64,000 nt of DNA. Source: Apostichopus japonicus. Its lineage: Eukaryota > Echinodermata > Holothuroidea > Aspidochirotida > Stichopodidae. The notes beneath the pieces were generated by a model that was not told the origin of the DNA, did not search any database, and was given only the letters and a program-made list of their open reading frames with translations. Where the stretch lies: NCBI RefSeq assembly GCF_037975245.1, contig NC_092562.1, forward strand, positions 1,989,001-2,053,000, in the 5' to 3' direction. The translations under genes and the position numbers were made by a program. Below are positions 49,322 through 61,469 of this stretch, piece by piece; the stretch's first letter is position 1, and each line of letters begins with the position of its first letter.

Positions 49322-50919
49322 GCTTATATCTTTCCGAATGAGACCAAAAACCCCAAAATTTTCTTTTCAAGCATTGTGTGCATGGTTGATTTTGTCATAT
49401 TTATCGTATTTACTCCTTCTTTTCCCCCTCCGGCTTACCCCCTCCCCCCCCCCACTCCGCCTCCACAGTGTGAAAATTATCACATGCTTACGTCCCGCCA
49501 TGATTCACCAATTCAAATCAGAATAAAATTGGGTTCTGGTGCAAATTCATTAATGAACAGCGCCACTGATATCGCTTTCTTTGGACTTAAAATGACACAT
49601 AAGTTGTAGACGTATACTTTGGCGTTTTCATCTGGTACATATGTACACTCCACAATATACGAAAACCGATTGTGCAAGCCAGGGCTTCTCAACAGACGGC
49701 CCGTTAATTTCGTTAAAGCTAACGGTCCACATTCCTGGACTTAATAAGGTATTATGTATGGCATAGGCTTAATCATCCCACCGGGTAATATCCTGATCAA
49801 TCTAAGAAAAGTGAGATTTGTCTCCAACCAATTGTTCTCCCTCGAAAAGGGATATCATTGCACATGACAAGTTTCCTACCGCAACCTGTTAGATTTTCAG
49901 CTATAATAAAAAGAATCACATTTAATGCTCTCCTAGCAATGTTGTTTGCTCTAGTTAAAAATTCTCCAGATCCCCCCTCCCCCCATCTCCCACTCCCCTA
50001 CTTCGAAAATTCTCAAGTAACGTCACCTTAACTTCTCTTGATTTCTACACCATCAGTAGTTTAAATTATATTATTCAACATTCACGCATAGAACCGATAA
50101 AACGATGTTGATAATTGCAACTTACATGTAAAAGAGGATATACAAATAAAATAATCGTAATAAAAAGTATTACCTCAGTATTTTGTAGGCACTCACTTGT
50201 GAACAAAGTTACTTTCGGTGAATAATGAATCGATATCGCAGAAGGTAATATCTACACCGATCCGTATAATTTCCATATGGACTTGCACAATATGTGGTCT
50301 TTTTAAACCCTTGTCGAAGTTTAATACTACCCCTCAAAGGGTAGCCAATACATTGGCCATTCATGGCACCTTCAAACTTACATGAATTTTCTCAGAGTTA
50401 AGCAAATTTCTAAAACGCTGCTCTTTGAAAGACTGAATTGTTGTAAAATTACCTGAATTTTCTCAATTTGTTTGCGCCATATCCACTGTCATTCATGTTC
50501 TTTATTATTTCAAACCACAATTTTTTTTTCTTTTTTTTTTAATAGCATTTTGGTAACACATAGAAAAAAAAAGATATTCCTCTGTTTCGTTTGCTGCCAA
50601 CTTTTTCTTGAGGGAGAATATTTGGGCGGATTATCGACGTAATATGGAGTAAGCCACAATATTTCATGTACTACGACTTTGGCAAATAGCAACTTGACAA
50701 ACATATAGCTTTACCATTTACGTATATAGTTAATGAACCCTTGATTATATTAGCCTTGTTCAAGTCCCTTGCATTATGCTGTTATACTTTGCCTGTAATA
50801 ATTAATATCAGTGCGCCCTGATATTCTCGTTCGAAAATCTGTCAAGTTGTTTTAAGGCTAATTCCCCTGAAACGTAAATTTGTGGAAGGGCGCCCTTAGT
50901 TAGTGTTATAATTCGTCGA

Positions 50920-50956
<37 letters not shown>

Positions 50957-51017
50957 CGAACGTCTTGACCAAGGCTAAATATATACTGATTTAATTTATT
51001 TCAACATTCAATTGATT
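49322..51017. other. Intergenic stretch
   Basis: AT-rich, with a short TA tract at 50925-50953. I see no coding or RNA signal. Confidence 0.5.
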
Positions 51018-51025
51018 CGGATGGG

Positions 51026-51395
51026 CAAGGGCGTAGGAACCGGGGGGCTGGGGGGCGCCAGCCCCCCAGTGAAAAATATGGAGGGGCGGAAGTATCATTC
51101 CGCCCCCCCCCCCGCTTCGCAAGTCTTAAAACCCCTTTTTCATTTCCAAATGAGAAAAAAATCTCATTTGGAGCACCAAATTGCATCTAAGGCCAGGTGA
51201 AAATGCAAAATTATTTACAAAATGGAGTGGGTGTTGAAGTGTGCTATATTGCACCAAATTGCATCTGAGTCCACCTGAAAATGCAAAATATTTCCAAAGG
51301 GGAGGGGGACAGCCCCTCCCCTTAGACCCCTCCCCCAGGCCGGCCATCAGTCTTCAGCCCCCCCCCCCACTCAAAAGTACCTTCCTACGCCACTG
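51026..51395. mobile_element. hAT-like MITE
   Basis: 370 bp with ends CAAGGGCGTAGGAA and inverse TTCCTACGCCACTG, flanked by a perfect 8-bp duplication CGGATGGG (51018-51025, 51396-51403). The interior has GGGGGCTGGGGGGCGCCAG palindromes and the 'ttgcatct(a/g)ag' phrase shared with other fragments in the window. Confidence 0.92.
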
Positions 51396-51767
51396 CGGAT
51401 GGGATTAGTCATTGTAATAGTTCATAATGTTATAAGCGTTAACCGATTAGCACTATAGATTTAGTTAAGCCTACACTCTTAATTTTTCCGGGTCACTTTT
51501 GTGACCCGGATTCCTGATAAAAATATTTTCATCCTTTTCAGGATAAGTTTAATCCATTCCCGGATAAAATTCAACCATTCCCGATTCAATTTCATTAGGC
51601 ATGGTATCATTCCTTTGTACCGTTCCTGATCAGAACGTAGCGCTTGATGCTATTGGCTGATGTACATCATGTGACATAAGCTTTGATTGTGTCGAACGTT
51701 ACGCTATTCGTACACGGTCTTAAACAGAAGCCATCTTTTCCAAACTTTGCACTCACGAAATGCTCTT

Positions 51768-53536
51768 ATGGATCTCGTAGAAGCAAAATTACTTCAATGG
51801 GGATTAGAGAAGTACGTCAAGAATTTCAAAGGTGAGTTATTAGGCACTTTCCATTTCGTTTGTTGTGTTAATCATACGCAATAAATTTAGTGATTTGAAG
51901 AAGCTATGCTCACTCCGTGACGGGTTTACTCTGGCCTAGCGTTATACAGTGTGCACTATAGTGTGTAGCGTGTGGTGTGAAAACGCTAGGTTTTTGATTG
52001 ACTGTACTGTACAGTATACTACAGTACTGTACATGCCTACACACAACAGTATGCAGTACTATTGTGAAGCCTCTATGGTGCTACAGGGCAAACAGTATTA
52101 CTGTACACTGGGTTCTAATGTTCAGTTGCTACTTCACCACAAAGTGGATTGTCATTTTCGATAACCAAATAAATTGAATGACATAAGTAAGGCAGGCAAG
52201 GCCTAATAAGGGTTCCTGGTAATTAAGATTTAGGTAATGTAAGACTTGCCTACAGTGGGAATCAGTCTTTCCCTTGTACAGTATGTTCTATATAAGGTGA
52301 TCATTTACAAATAAGGCATAGGCCTATATGCTACTGTAGTGTTGTGGTTGGACTGGGCCCAGTAGTGGAGTGTACTGAACTGTACTTTTGTGTTGAAATG
52401 AAAACAACACTGATTTTTCGTACTTTTTTTTTAATCAATATTTAAATAAGTTTCTGCAAAAGAAAAAAACAGATGGTAAAGTCATCATTAAATCGCAAAT
52501 AAATTTGTAGGCTGTCCATAGGTTCATGGTATTGTGTAATAGTACAGTCGACGCTTGAAGTAGCGGTTCCGCGAATATTTCGGTATACCCGGTTATACCG
52601 AGCAGGTATGCCGCTTTATGTTAATGCTTATACCGATGCACCTTTGCATAAAGTTGCTTATGGTCTTGCCTAGTAATGGCAAAAAGAGGGCAAAATAACA
52701 CACTAAATGGTATGCAGAAACTTGAATTCTTATACTGTTCATGGAAATAGATCATAAGGATCTGAGATCCGTATTGAAACGTTCTGTAAACTTCATTTAT
52801 GGCAATATGTTTTAAAATGCAAAATAAGGTAAGGAAAAATTGGCCAAATACAGGTCTTTTCAAATTGTGTTCATATACCATACTGTGTGCAAAAGTGGGT
52901 GCTGTACAGTATGGCTTGTGATAAGAATAGGCTCTTAATTGCATGAGGTCTGCAGATAAAAAAAAATTGCAGAAATAAACTTTCATGGAGGTGTTACTAC
53001 AATAAATTTTTAGAGAAGTAACATTTTGCTATCATATGTTGTCTTTGCTAAATTTCAGGAAGTCTAGTTTTGTGCTGGCACAGGTCGCCATGAAGCAACA
53101 GGCAACCTGGAAAACCGACTGCAATATGTGAGGAGAAAGGACCAAAATAAGACAAAGAAGTCTGTTTGCGACCCTCATAAACCTTCAAAGCTGGTTGACA
53201 CAACAGATTTGGAATTGACATCAGGTAAATTAAATTAATTAATTAATTAATTAATTTATTTATTTATTCGTTTGTTTGTTTATTTATTTAGTCTTTCATT
53301 CATCCATCCATCCATACATCCATCCATCCATTCATTCATGTAGTTTTTGCATCTAGTTACTTTTGTTGCTTAAAACGATATCAATGATTGTTCTTCACAG
53401 ATGATGCAGAGGAGTGTGTTATTCAGCGATGGTAACGTGTCTGGAGACTGGAGTATCACAGAGCCTTTAATATCAGAGACAATAAGAAGAGTTCTGTGGG
53501 AGATATTCTCTCAGAAAATACACAACAGATGGCATG
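51768..53536 (+). pseudogene. Broken multi-exon gene with SAM-like start
   Basis: Exon 1 (51768-51831, donor AAAG|gtgagt) begins MDLVEAKLLQWGLEKYVKNF, resembling the first helices of a SAM domain. Exon 2 (53084-53224) joins in phase and is Lys/Asp-rich. Exon 3 (53401-53536, acceptor cttcacag, donor CATG|gtaaga) continues as DDAEECVIQRW, then hits TAA, after which the same frame reads RVWRLEYHRAF. The region around the stop resembles an IQ motif with the stop in place of a residue. Another frame of exon 3 is open from an ATG at 53401. I treat it as a transposon-borne or decayed gene. Confidence 0.35.
53219..53335. repeat. Tetranucleotide microsatellites
   Basis: AATT, TTTA and ATCC tetranucleotide runs in succession between two putative exons. 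Confidence 0.85.
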
Positions 53537-53935
53537 GTAAGAGTTTTACTCAATACATGTGCTATTCTAGCTCAGTCACTTTGGGAACAGGAACCCGAAC
53601 TAAAGTGCCAAAAGCTTACTGTTGCTGTAAGACTTAAGAAGAGTGAATAATGCCATGTTGTAGGCTACACATTATATATCAACGTTAATTGGGCCATAAG
53701 AGTATGGTATGAGTGTTTTGCTAGTCCGTTTCTAGCCTTTCCTTGTGTACCTGTTAGGTTGATTGCAATTTTACTGAGCTTCAAAATCATGCAAATCTGC
53801 TTTTTCTCTTTCTTTTATGACTCTACTATTTTTAGTACTTTACAGTAAATTAACGAAGGTTGCCTCACGTTCTTAAAATCATATATGTTTCTCAGAGAGA
53901 ATGACCTAACGGTTATGAAATGATTGAGTATCACA

Positions 53936-54069
53936 ATGATAATGATGCATGGTGTTGGTGATGGTGGTGGTGATGATGATAGTGAAGATGGTGGTGGTGG
54001 TGGTGATGATGATGGTGGTATTGGTGATGATGATGATGGTGGTGTTGGTGATGATGGTGATTATGATGA
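53936..54069. repeat. GGT/GAT trinucleotide repeat
   Basis: Imperfect triplet tract; the Asp/Gly and His-rich frames over it are artefacts. Confidence 0.9.
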
Positions 54070-54379
54070 GGAGCTGGTTGCAAAATTTCAAAATTGTGGC
54101 AATGTATGGTTGTATCCTTGTATGTCAGAATGTTGCAATTTGAAAACAAAAATGTGTAATTTCTCATATATCTTTTCAATAGATTGGCACAAACATACCA
54201 TCTGTCCTTGATAAAGTTCAACAGCCACAGCCTTTCGTTTTGGCATGAGGACCAAGAGAGCAACCAGAGCAGGTGTTTAGTAGAGTTGAATAAAGGGAGC
54301 TACCTTGCCGATGACTTCTGCAGACAGTTGACATATGTTTTAAAATGCTTGAACTCAATTATACATGAGAAATAGAATG

Positions 54380-55640
54380 ATACAACACCTGGGACTCTTT
54401 GAGAACTTTTTGAACCAGAAGACTGAGTAATCATCACCTTTTTTTTTACCCGTCATGGTATTAATGGATATCACATTATCTTAGATAACAAATTTATCAT
54501 AGTTTGAGTTCAGTTTGTCCACTCATGTTCAATATTGACAGGTCAAATTGCACTGGAATAGTTCGGGTGAGCCGGTTGCATAATTTAATTGCACAAATTC
54601 CTCATTGTTATGTGTGAGCTGTTCAGATTTTAAAGAGGTGAATAGAGGGATGGTGTTATTTCTAGTATAAACAGTGACTGATGCATTGGTACTTAACCTG
54701 CCCCCACCATCTCCCCCAACTCAAATCTGCTTATGCCACTCAAAGTAACAAGAGAAACATCATCAAGCATTCATACGTGATTATGCAAGCACTTGTCCAT
54801 TTCCAAACATGTTGGTGGTTCAGTAAAATACTTAAGTTTTTGAAGTATTTTCATTTATTTTAATACATAGAACATTGGATGCAATTAATATTTAATAAAA
54901 TTTTGCAGAGGTAAACATAGTAAGGAAATTATTTTTACAAACATTTTCTTATTCCCATGACAAATCACATCTCTATCATTTCTGCTGTATGTAACAAAGA
55001 TTTTGTGCATGCAATTTAAAGTCTTACTTATTGTTAAGTTGTACAATATCAAAGTTGTGTCATACTATAGTACTAAGTTATTTGTAACAAACCAACATAT
55101 ATCAAAGTATCATTATTTGGTAAATAATGTAAGACCATTGGTTGAGAGGCTGGTGGAGTAGCATTTTTCAGAATTTTTCATATTCCTGCAATATGTAGAT
55201 TTCAAAGGTTAAAGTTAGCAGGAGATGATCTCTTTTAAGCACATTCTAACATTTGTACCTATTGTAGGATATCTTTAGTGGAGATTTTAAAGCATAAGAC
55301 ATATGCTTCTAGTTAGGATGTAAAGATTTTGAAAGCAAAAAGTTACACATAAATTGCCACAACAAGTCACGAGTCACATATATAACAGGGATATTACTAA
55401 AAATAGTATACACTTTTGCTGCCTTGATAAAACTCTTGCATTCCATCCACTTTTCCATTTCCGCTTTTGTTCATCAGTATTGTAATCCAAATCAACCGCT
55501 TTCTATAAGTAGAAATAATTTACGTTGTTTGTTAACGAAGTTGTTAAAAAGAATAAAGACATGGCCAAGTTATTTTCAGATTTGTATGTTGTATTTTATT
55601 CATAACATATCCAGAACGTAAGAACCCTTGAAACGGAAAC
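54380..55640. other. Non-coding interior of the candidate transposon
   Basis: AT-rich; no supported ORF, RNA or repeat beyond short tracts. Confidence 0.45.
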
Positions 55641-55878
55641 AGGATCAAATTTATCCGGAATGGGGTCATTGTTTTTTTGATCCGGAAATCCGGATCATTT
55701 TGATCCGGGCGGGATCGGTGCCCCTGGGATCCGGAAGCCGGATCAAATTTGATCCGGAATGGGGTCATTGTTCTTTGATCCGGAAATCCGGATCATTTTG
55801 ATCCGGACGGGGTCGGTGCCCCTGGGATCCGGAAACCGGATCAAATTTGATCCGGAATGAATCAAATTTGATCCGGAT
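55640..55878. repeat. GATCCGG tandem repeat
   Basis: About two copies of a ~105-bp unit containing GGATCAAATTTGATCC palindromes and the phrase 'ggatcggtgcccctgggat'. It sits just inside the right TTAAGAGTGT end. Confidence 0.85.
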
Positions 55879-55969
55879 GTTTTAAGAGTGTACCACTATA
55901 TATTATACAGACAATATACTCGAAAACATTCCTGAGGTAAAATTGCATTTGGAAAGAAACGGCGAGTAA

Positions 55970-56240
55970 ACAAGTTAAAGACAGGTCAGGAGCCACGATC
56001 TTCAACGAGGAGAGGGTGGTGGTTCCGGGTTCGATACCCGGTCGAGTCATAGTATGGTGGGTTTTCCCATCTGAAATGACCTTTGGTAAATTGCAAAGAT
56101 TGCAAATTTGAGTTGAAATGTTGAATAGGAAGCCACCCGACGTGTAGGCCTAAGTTGTAATCCATACGTCCTTGCGGGCTTCTCCCACGTTTGTGGTCGT
56201 TTAAGCGTCGTAAAAATAACTGTTGATTATTATCGGGAGG
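55970..56240 (+). mobile_element. tRNA-derived SINE
   Basis: Contains CCGGGTTCGATACCCGG at 56025-56041, a perfect T-arm-like stem with the pol III B-box GGTTCGATAC, followed by 'gtcgagtca' and a conserved-looking tail (tttcccatctgaaatgacc, gggcttctcccacg). Confidence 0.6.
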
Positions 56241-57043
56241 TCTGGAGGGACTTCACCCTGAAAAACTTAAATGGTGCACTCAAAGTCTATTTTGGATATT
56301 AACTAGGTCTATTAATATAAGTAGCCCTACACGCAACGTTGTGTTAACTAATTTTTATTGTTTGTGTGGTGCTGAGAATAAGAGGGTGGGGGCGGGGAAG
56401 GGGGCGGAGGGTGGGCACTCCCACAGCACCTCCACCGTGATGCACGCCTGAAAGGGGTACAGACGTGTGAGATTTAAATATGGTATTAATCACAGATCTT
56501 CAGAAAAGAGCTCATTGATCAAATGTCAGCATCTTGCCTTGCGTGGTTGTTACAATTCATTTTACTAGATAAATCGATTGCGCAATAATCAATGACGTCG
56601 TATCTAAATTGCATAGAAAACAAATGCCTGTGTTTTCATTTGCAATTGAATTGACAATATATGGCGTTAGAAATAGAATTCAACTATTTTGACGGGTAGT
56701 TATTTTAGGCTGTTCATAATATGAACCCATTGCTTATTTTTGTTGTTGTGACACTTAGCCAGTGATCTTAACTGTGAAGGTGTATAACTTGCATATGTGA
56801 ATCACAAAGTAAAACAGTGTGTGTTATGATTAAACGGAGTTCACAAAATATTTCGCAATGTACTTGACATATATAGATGTAAATTGAATCAATTAAAATG
56901 AAGCGGAACAAGCTAAGAAAGATGTGAGTTGGACTAATTTGTTTCTCTTTTAATTACTCTGTATTAAATATTTTTATTTTATCATAAAAACTGTATGTTA
57001 TCTCTTTAATTTTGAAGCACATAAGCCATTAATAATTATGACA

Positions 57044-57114
<71 letters not shown>

Positions 57115-57365
57115 TCAATTTCGTAGAGAGTGCATATACGAAGAACCCAGTCAGATGAACTTTGACTGTTTGCACCTTTTACACTATATTCTGTTGTTCT
57201 TTGCACTTTTATAGACTGTTTTTGTATGTACGAAGTGTTTACAATCCATACGTGAAGGTGTATGGAATTTTGTTAAAAGTGTATTTGCTTCTCTGACGCA
57301 TGCATCAACAATTTCAAAACAAATAATTGCCAATGCTGGCACCGAGATTAAAAATGGAAACTATG
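56241..57365. other. Intergenic stretch with TA repeat
   Basis: AT-rich; (TA)n at 57048-57112. No gene seen. Confidence 0.5.
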
Positions 57366-57770
57366 CAGTGACGGAGCTAGGGGTATTAGTCAGGGGGGGG
57401 GGGGCGAGAATGGTCTGTAGGGGCGCTTTCGACACAATCTAAGCGGAGCGCCACCACAGGTTGGCACCGAGCGTACAGACTTTTTTTGAGCAAAGATACT
57501 CCCTAGATCGCCGGAAAATACCCTTTCCGGGCCTTGCTAATTTGCAGATAAACGAAGAATAAATAGGTGTCATCGCCATTTTGTCAGAAAATTACACCAA
57601 CCAAATGTGACAAATGTCAATAGGTAGATGATAGCGCAATAAAAAAGTCAATAATCGCGAATAAGTAAAAAGTGGTAAAAAGCTGCAAAGGGCGCCAGCA
57701 GTCCATTTGAGTCCGTCAAGGAGGGGGGGGGGGGGTAGGGTAGATTGTTTAGCAACTCCTGACCAGATCA
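57366..57770. mobile_element. hAT-like fragment
   Basis: Begins CAGTGACGGAGCTAGGGG, typical of this window's CAG-starting elements, and holds long G runs. No inverse end was found, so it is partial. Confidence 0.4.
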
Positions 57771-57879
57771 GTAGAATGTGGGGAAATACCGGAATGGTTT
57801 TAATAAAAAAAATTTGAACAATATTTGAAATCTTCATGCATAGGCTTGAATCTTAAGTACACCCACACACATAAAAAAA

Positions 57880-60423
57880 AACAATAAACTGCTGTTCAAT
57901 TTTTTATCTGTTTATTTTTCACCATACAGTATCAATTCTAAACACAAATAGTAATATTAAATAGCATATACTTCTGTTTTCTTCAATTCAATATCCTTTA
58001 AAATCTCTATTTTCGATATACATATGTATCTCTATTTCTAACAATAAATATCGCATTTATAAAATAAACTCTACAACACTTAAAAAACTACTTTTGTAAT
58101 CTTTTGATCCTCTGACTGGAAACATCACTGAACTCCCCCTCTCCTCTCCCTTACCCACTGTCAATAGCACCCACCCCCCCCCGTCCCTCTTCACATTCGG
58201 CAACAATAAGTCTCCTTTCATATATATATATATAAATATATGTATGTGTATATATTATGCCCAGTGAATCAGCTTTTACAAGACAATTAATCTTTGCTTA
58301 TTTAAAATGAGCCCATAATGACCCAGTTAATTGTCTGTTTATGATGTTTTTAATGCTTGTTTATACCTAGTACATCCCCACTGACTTCGCAAGGTATTTA
58401 TTAAATACCTGAATAGTAAGCCAAAATAAAATATGTTTTAGAACTAGAAGAACATCCTTTAACAAGAAGCACAACAGCTAAAAGAACCCTCATATTAAAT
58501 TTGTATCCATACTTGGATTCAAAGAGTTGATTCATTCACCTGCTATGTCGAAATTGTTAAACAGTACACCCACGATGTACACACGCTGTTCACCACAATG
58601 AATACACTCCAATGATGTTGACGTTTGACACTACAACTTGAACCGCCCGGTCTACCTTTGTTTTGTTTCTAGGTTCAAGTTAACTGCTGCCATGTCATCC
58701 CTCATATAAACTCATATAAATATCACAAATATCTCTGCATTCTCCTAAAGAATTAACTACAAAACATAAGGTACAACTCCAGCTATATAGAAATTAAAGA
58801 ACTCTAAATGCAATACTTAATAATAAAATACCTATATTTCTATTTTTAAGAAAAAAATCATTCTGATATCGCTGTGTTGTAAAGTGTGGATTCGTGCACT
58901 TTTCGGAGAAATCTTTCTTCAATTCACGCCTTTCACTTTTCAAAAACATTCCACGTATCTTAAAGTAGACCCGTTTTGCACTACACACACACAACAAGAA
59001 TGTCAAAAAAACCAAAAGAAGTGCAAACGTTACGACTCGTTCGAAAAATGCTGACGATGATCAAACTTTACGAGTCATCTGATTGGCTGACCATTGATAC
59101 GCCGTCTATGAAACGGAGGATGGCGGTGTTAATAAAAGGCCTGGTTCGACAGATCACTGCTTCGAGTTCACTCTTGTTTAATTCACCCATTTATCTCAGA
59201 GCAAACGACATTTTCAATGCAGTAATAAACATAAAATTGAACAGTATTCAACACACTATATGCACCCTTAAAAAAAAAAGAATTCAAATCACCCAAACAC
59301 AAACCAAAATCATATTGAGCAGAGAGTGACAAATACTTTATAACTAACGGCATGCACTGAGACGTTAAGATGGAAATGTTAGAGCAACAGGAAACAAACT
59401 ACCTATCGAAGTTGACTCGTAAACTCTACAAACCAATGTACACGTTTAATTGATTGACCAGTCACAACAGGTATCAAATAAGAGGTTACGGCGTATGGCA
59501 CCCGAAATGGGGTGGACAGGTGAAAAAGTTTGTGTTCCAGGCCGAGACCTAATCAAGGCATTCGGGGAGAAATAACACTGTACTTGCTCCCAAGATCGTT
59601 AAAGGAGATTTAAAAGCTGGCTAGCTATATGACATTAAGGATTTTTATTTTTGTTGGGCAATCACAGATTTAATAACCAGAGTTATTTAAATAGACTTGC
59701 AAATAGATTCATTAAGTCTATATAAACTCTGTGTATGATGTCTTTGTATGATGCTGGCATTCCATTAAACTACAAAATGGTTTGTAGAACTAATTATACA
59801 AAACCACAAAAACCAGACACATCCTTATTTTTTTGTGTGCAAAAATCAGTTTAGTGAGGGTTTGCATTGGGGCAAAAAACAAAACACCATCTCCATGAAG
59901 AAATTTTAAGCAGGGAGTCTCATTTGGAGATTTGGACTGCAATCTGATTTTGGATGATGCTAAACTGGTTTGTTTAACTTTAATAGGTAGTCCTGTTGAT
60001 AATGCCAATCATACTAGTACTTGATATCCCAACAATGACAAATAGCTTTCTCGGCCAGCGACACCGTTGGGTGCACTTCGGTGTAATTAGCCGAAACGGA
60101 TACACAAAGAAGAGGAAAGAACATTACTTCTCGACTTAAATACACCTGTCCAGCACCCCTCTCTCTTCACCTAGCAGTGCTATCGCGCTCTGACGGTCAA
60201 ATGACGACCCCCTTGTTGTCGCTTGACGCACCGCCCCTTCAAAGGCAGCCGAGACGGGAAAACGCCCGAGCTGAAATCGTCGACGACAAGAATACGTCAT
60301 GACTTAGTTAAGAGCAATCATTTCTTTGTTTTTTGGGGATCTTCTTTTTTTCTCTTCATTTTAGTAGTTTCTGTACACGTTTGAAGAAAAAAAAATCCAT
60401 ATCCTCTTTGCCGCTGTTCCACA
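57880..60423 (-). other. Probable long 3' UTR of the 60424-61469 gene
   Basis: AT-rich with no supported ORF. Minus-strand AATAAA-like signals (tttatt) lie near 57910. The extent is inferred only from the lack of other features. Confidence 0.35.
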
Positions 60424-60522
60424 TCAAGAGGCCAACCGTGCCATTGGCGATGGGTTGCACTGCGCCATGTTATGGTGGTGGTGGAGCAATTCGTCTTCCG
60501 ATTCGCTTTTGTGTTCAGGGAC
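60424..60522 (-). CDS. Terminal exon of an unrecognised gene
   Basis: Acceptor cttttctcgatag with a good pyrimidine tract, then 32 codons and TGA at 60424-60426. The peptide starts VPEHKSESEDELLHHHHNM and ends ARLAS. It follows the exon at 61317-61469 in phase 0. An acidic, serine-rich C-terminal tail with a His run; no family recognised. Confidence 0.55.
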   Translation of the reverse strand, partial: VPEHKSESEDELLHHHHNMAQCNPSPMARLAS

Positions 60523-61316
60523 CTATCGAGAAAAGGAGAGTAGAAATATTGAAAGTCACTAACAAATCCAAAATGCTCTTTTTTTAAACATATGTACAGT
60601 GGAAAGTTTGAAAAGAACAAATATATATAAGTTCTTAAAAAGTCTACAACTATTCCATCTTCTCACTGAAAAACATTTTCAAATGAGCTCATCGTTATTT
60701 TTTGAGTTAGGACAGCCAGGAATTGAGTTGAATTTTTGTTTTGCATTTTGTGTTTTTTCCATCTAGCAGTAGATACTGAAAGTTGTCACTAGGTATAACA
60801 CATTCTGTATAGTGTACAAAACATATTATGATCATAAAAATGTTGCATCGTTGATGAATTCTATGATAGATCGTTGCTATAGTAGTTTAGGCAGATAGGA
60901 AAGTGCAGATGTTGGGGTGGGGGGGGGACAGGTAAGAGAGGAGCAAAGTAAAACGTTGAATTTCAATAGCACATTCAGAATGGGTTACTTTGTATTATGT
61001 TAAAAATTAATTTCAGGTTGTACGAAAAATCCGACATTGAAGTTACAAAAATCAACCAATTACCAAAAAGATGTCAAGTTATGTTTTAAGTCTCATTGAA
61101 GTGCTGACTCAAGTATATACAATCACTGACTCCAGTCACTCTTGCACCTCTGTGGGGGAGGGGGGGTTGGTGGGGGAGGGGGACGAACCTGAAGTTTTAG
61201 TTTGACTTCCAGGGTTAACACTTGTAATAACACTGCCTAAACAGTTACAGTAACTAGATATACACAACTTTAGGGTCAGCCATTAGATTTGAAATAACTC
61301 GATTTGAAAGGCTCAC

Positions 61317-61469
61317 CTCTATAAGGACGCAGAAGGTGTCTTCTGGAGTGACCGCTACGCTCTCACCGATGGCGAAGTCGTCCTCATGGTCCTCACCCTC
61401 TTGGATGAAGTCCGGGGGGACCACCCGCATGTCCTTGAGGAGCTCATACAATGCATCATGGTTGGACAC
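61317..61469 (-). CDS. Penultimate exon of the same unrecognised gene
   Basis: 153 bp, 51 codons, between acceptor atctttcag and donor AGAG|gtgagc. The peptide includes NHDALYELLKDMRVVPPDF, then an acidic stretch and ESVAVTPEDTFCVLIE. Codon content and clean splice sites support real coding. Upstream exons must lie beyond 61469, probably outside the window. I do not recognise the protein. Confidence 0.6.

Larger units (their letters stand above)
51473..55891. mobile_element. Candidate 4.4-kb DNA transposon with ACACTCTTAA ends
   Basis: ACACTCTTAA at 51473-51482 is matched by its inverse TTAAGAGTGT at 55882-55891, with TA at both outer edges. Subterminal text is related: GGTCAC..GTGACCCGG and GGATAAA..near the left, GGATCAAATTTGATCCGG near the right. 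Inside are the exons of a SAM-like gene. With only 10 bp of exact inverted repeat this could be chance. Confidence 0.5.

Noticed and set aside
55970-56045. Functional tRNA gene
   Set aside because: The T-arm and B-box are excellent, but I could not form a matching acceptor stem, and the downstream tail looks like a SINE.
58976-59329. 117-codon plus-strand ORF
   Set aside because: No splice or family signal, and it is opposite a probable 3' UTR; could be real but is not supported.
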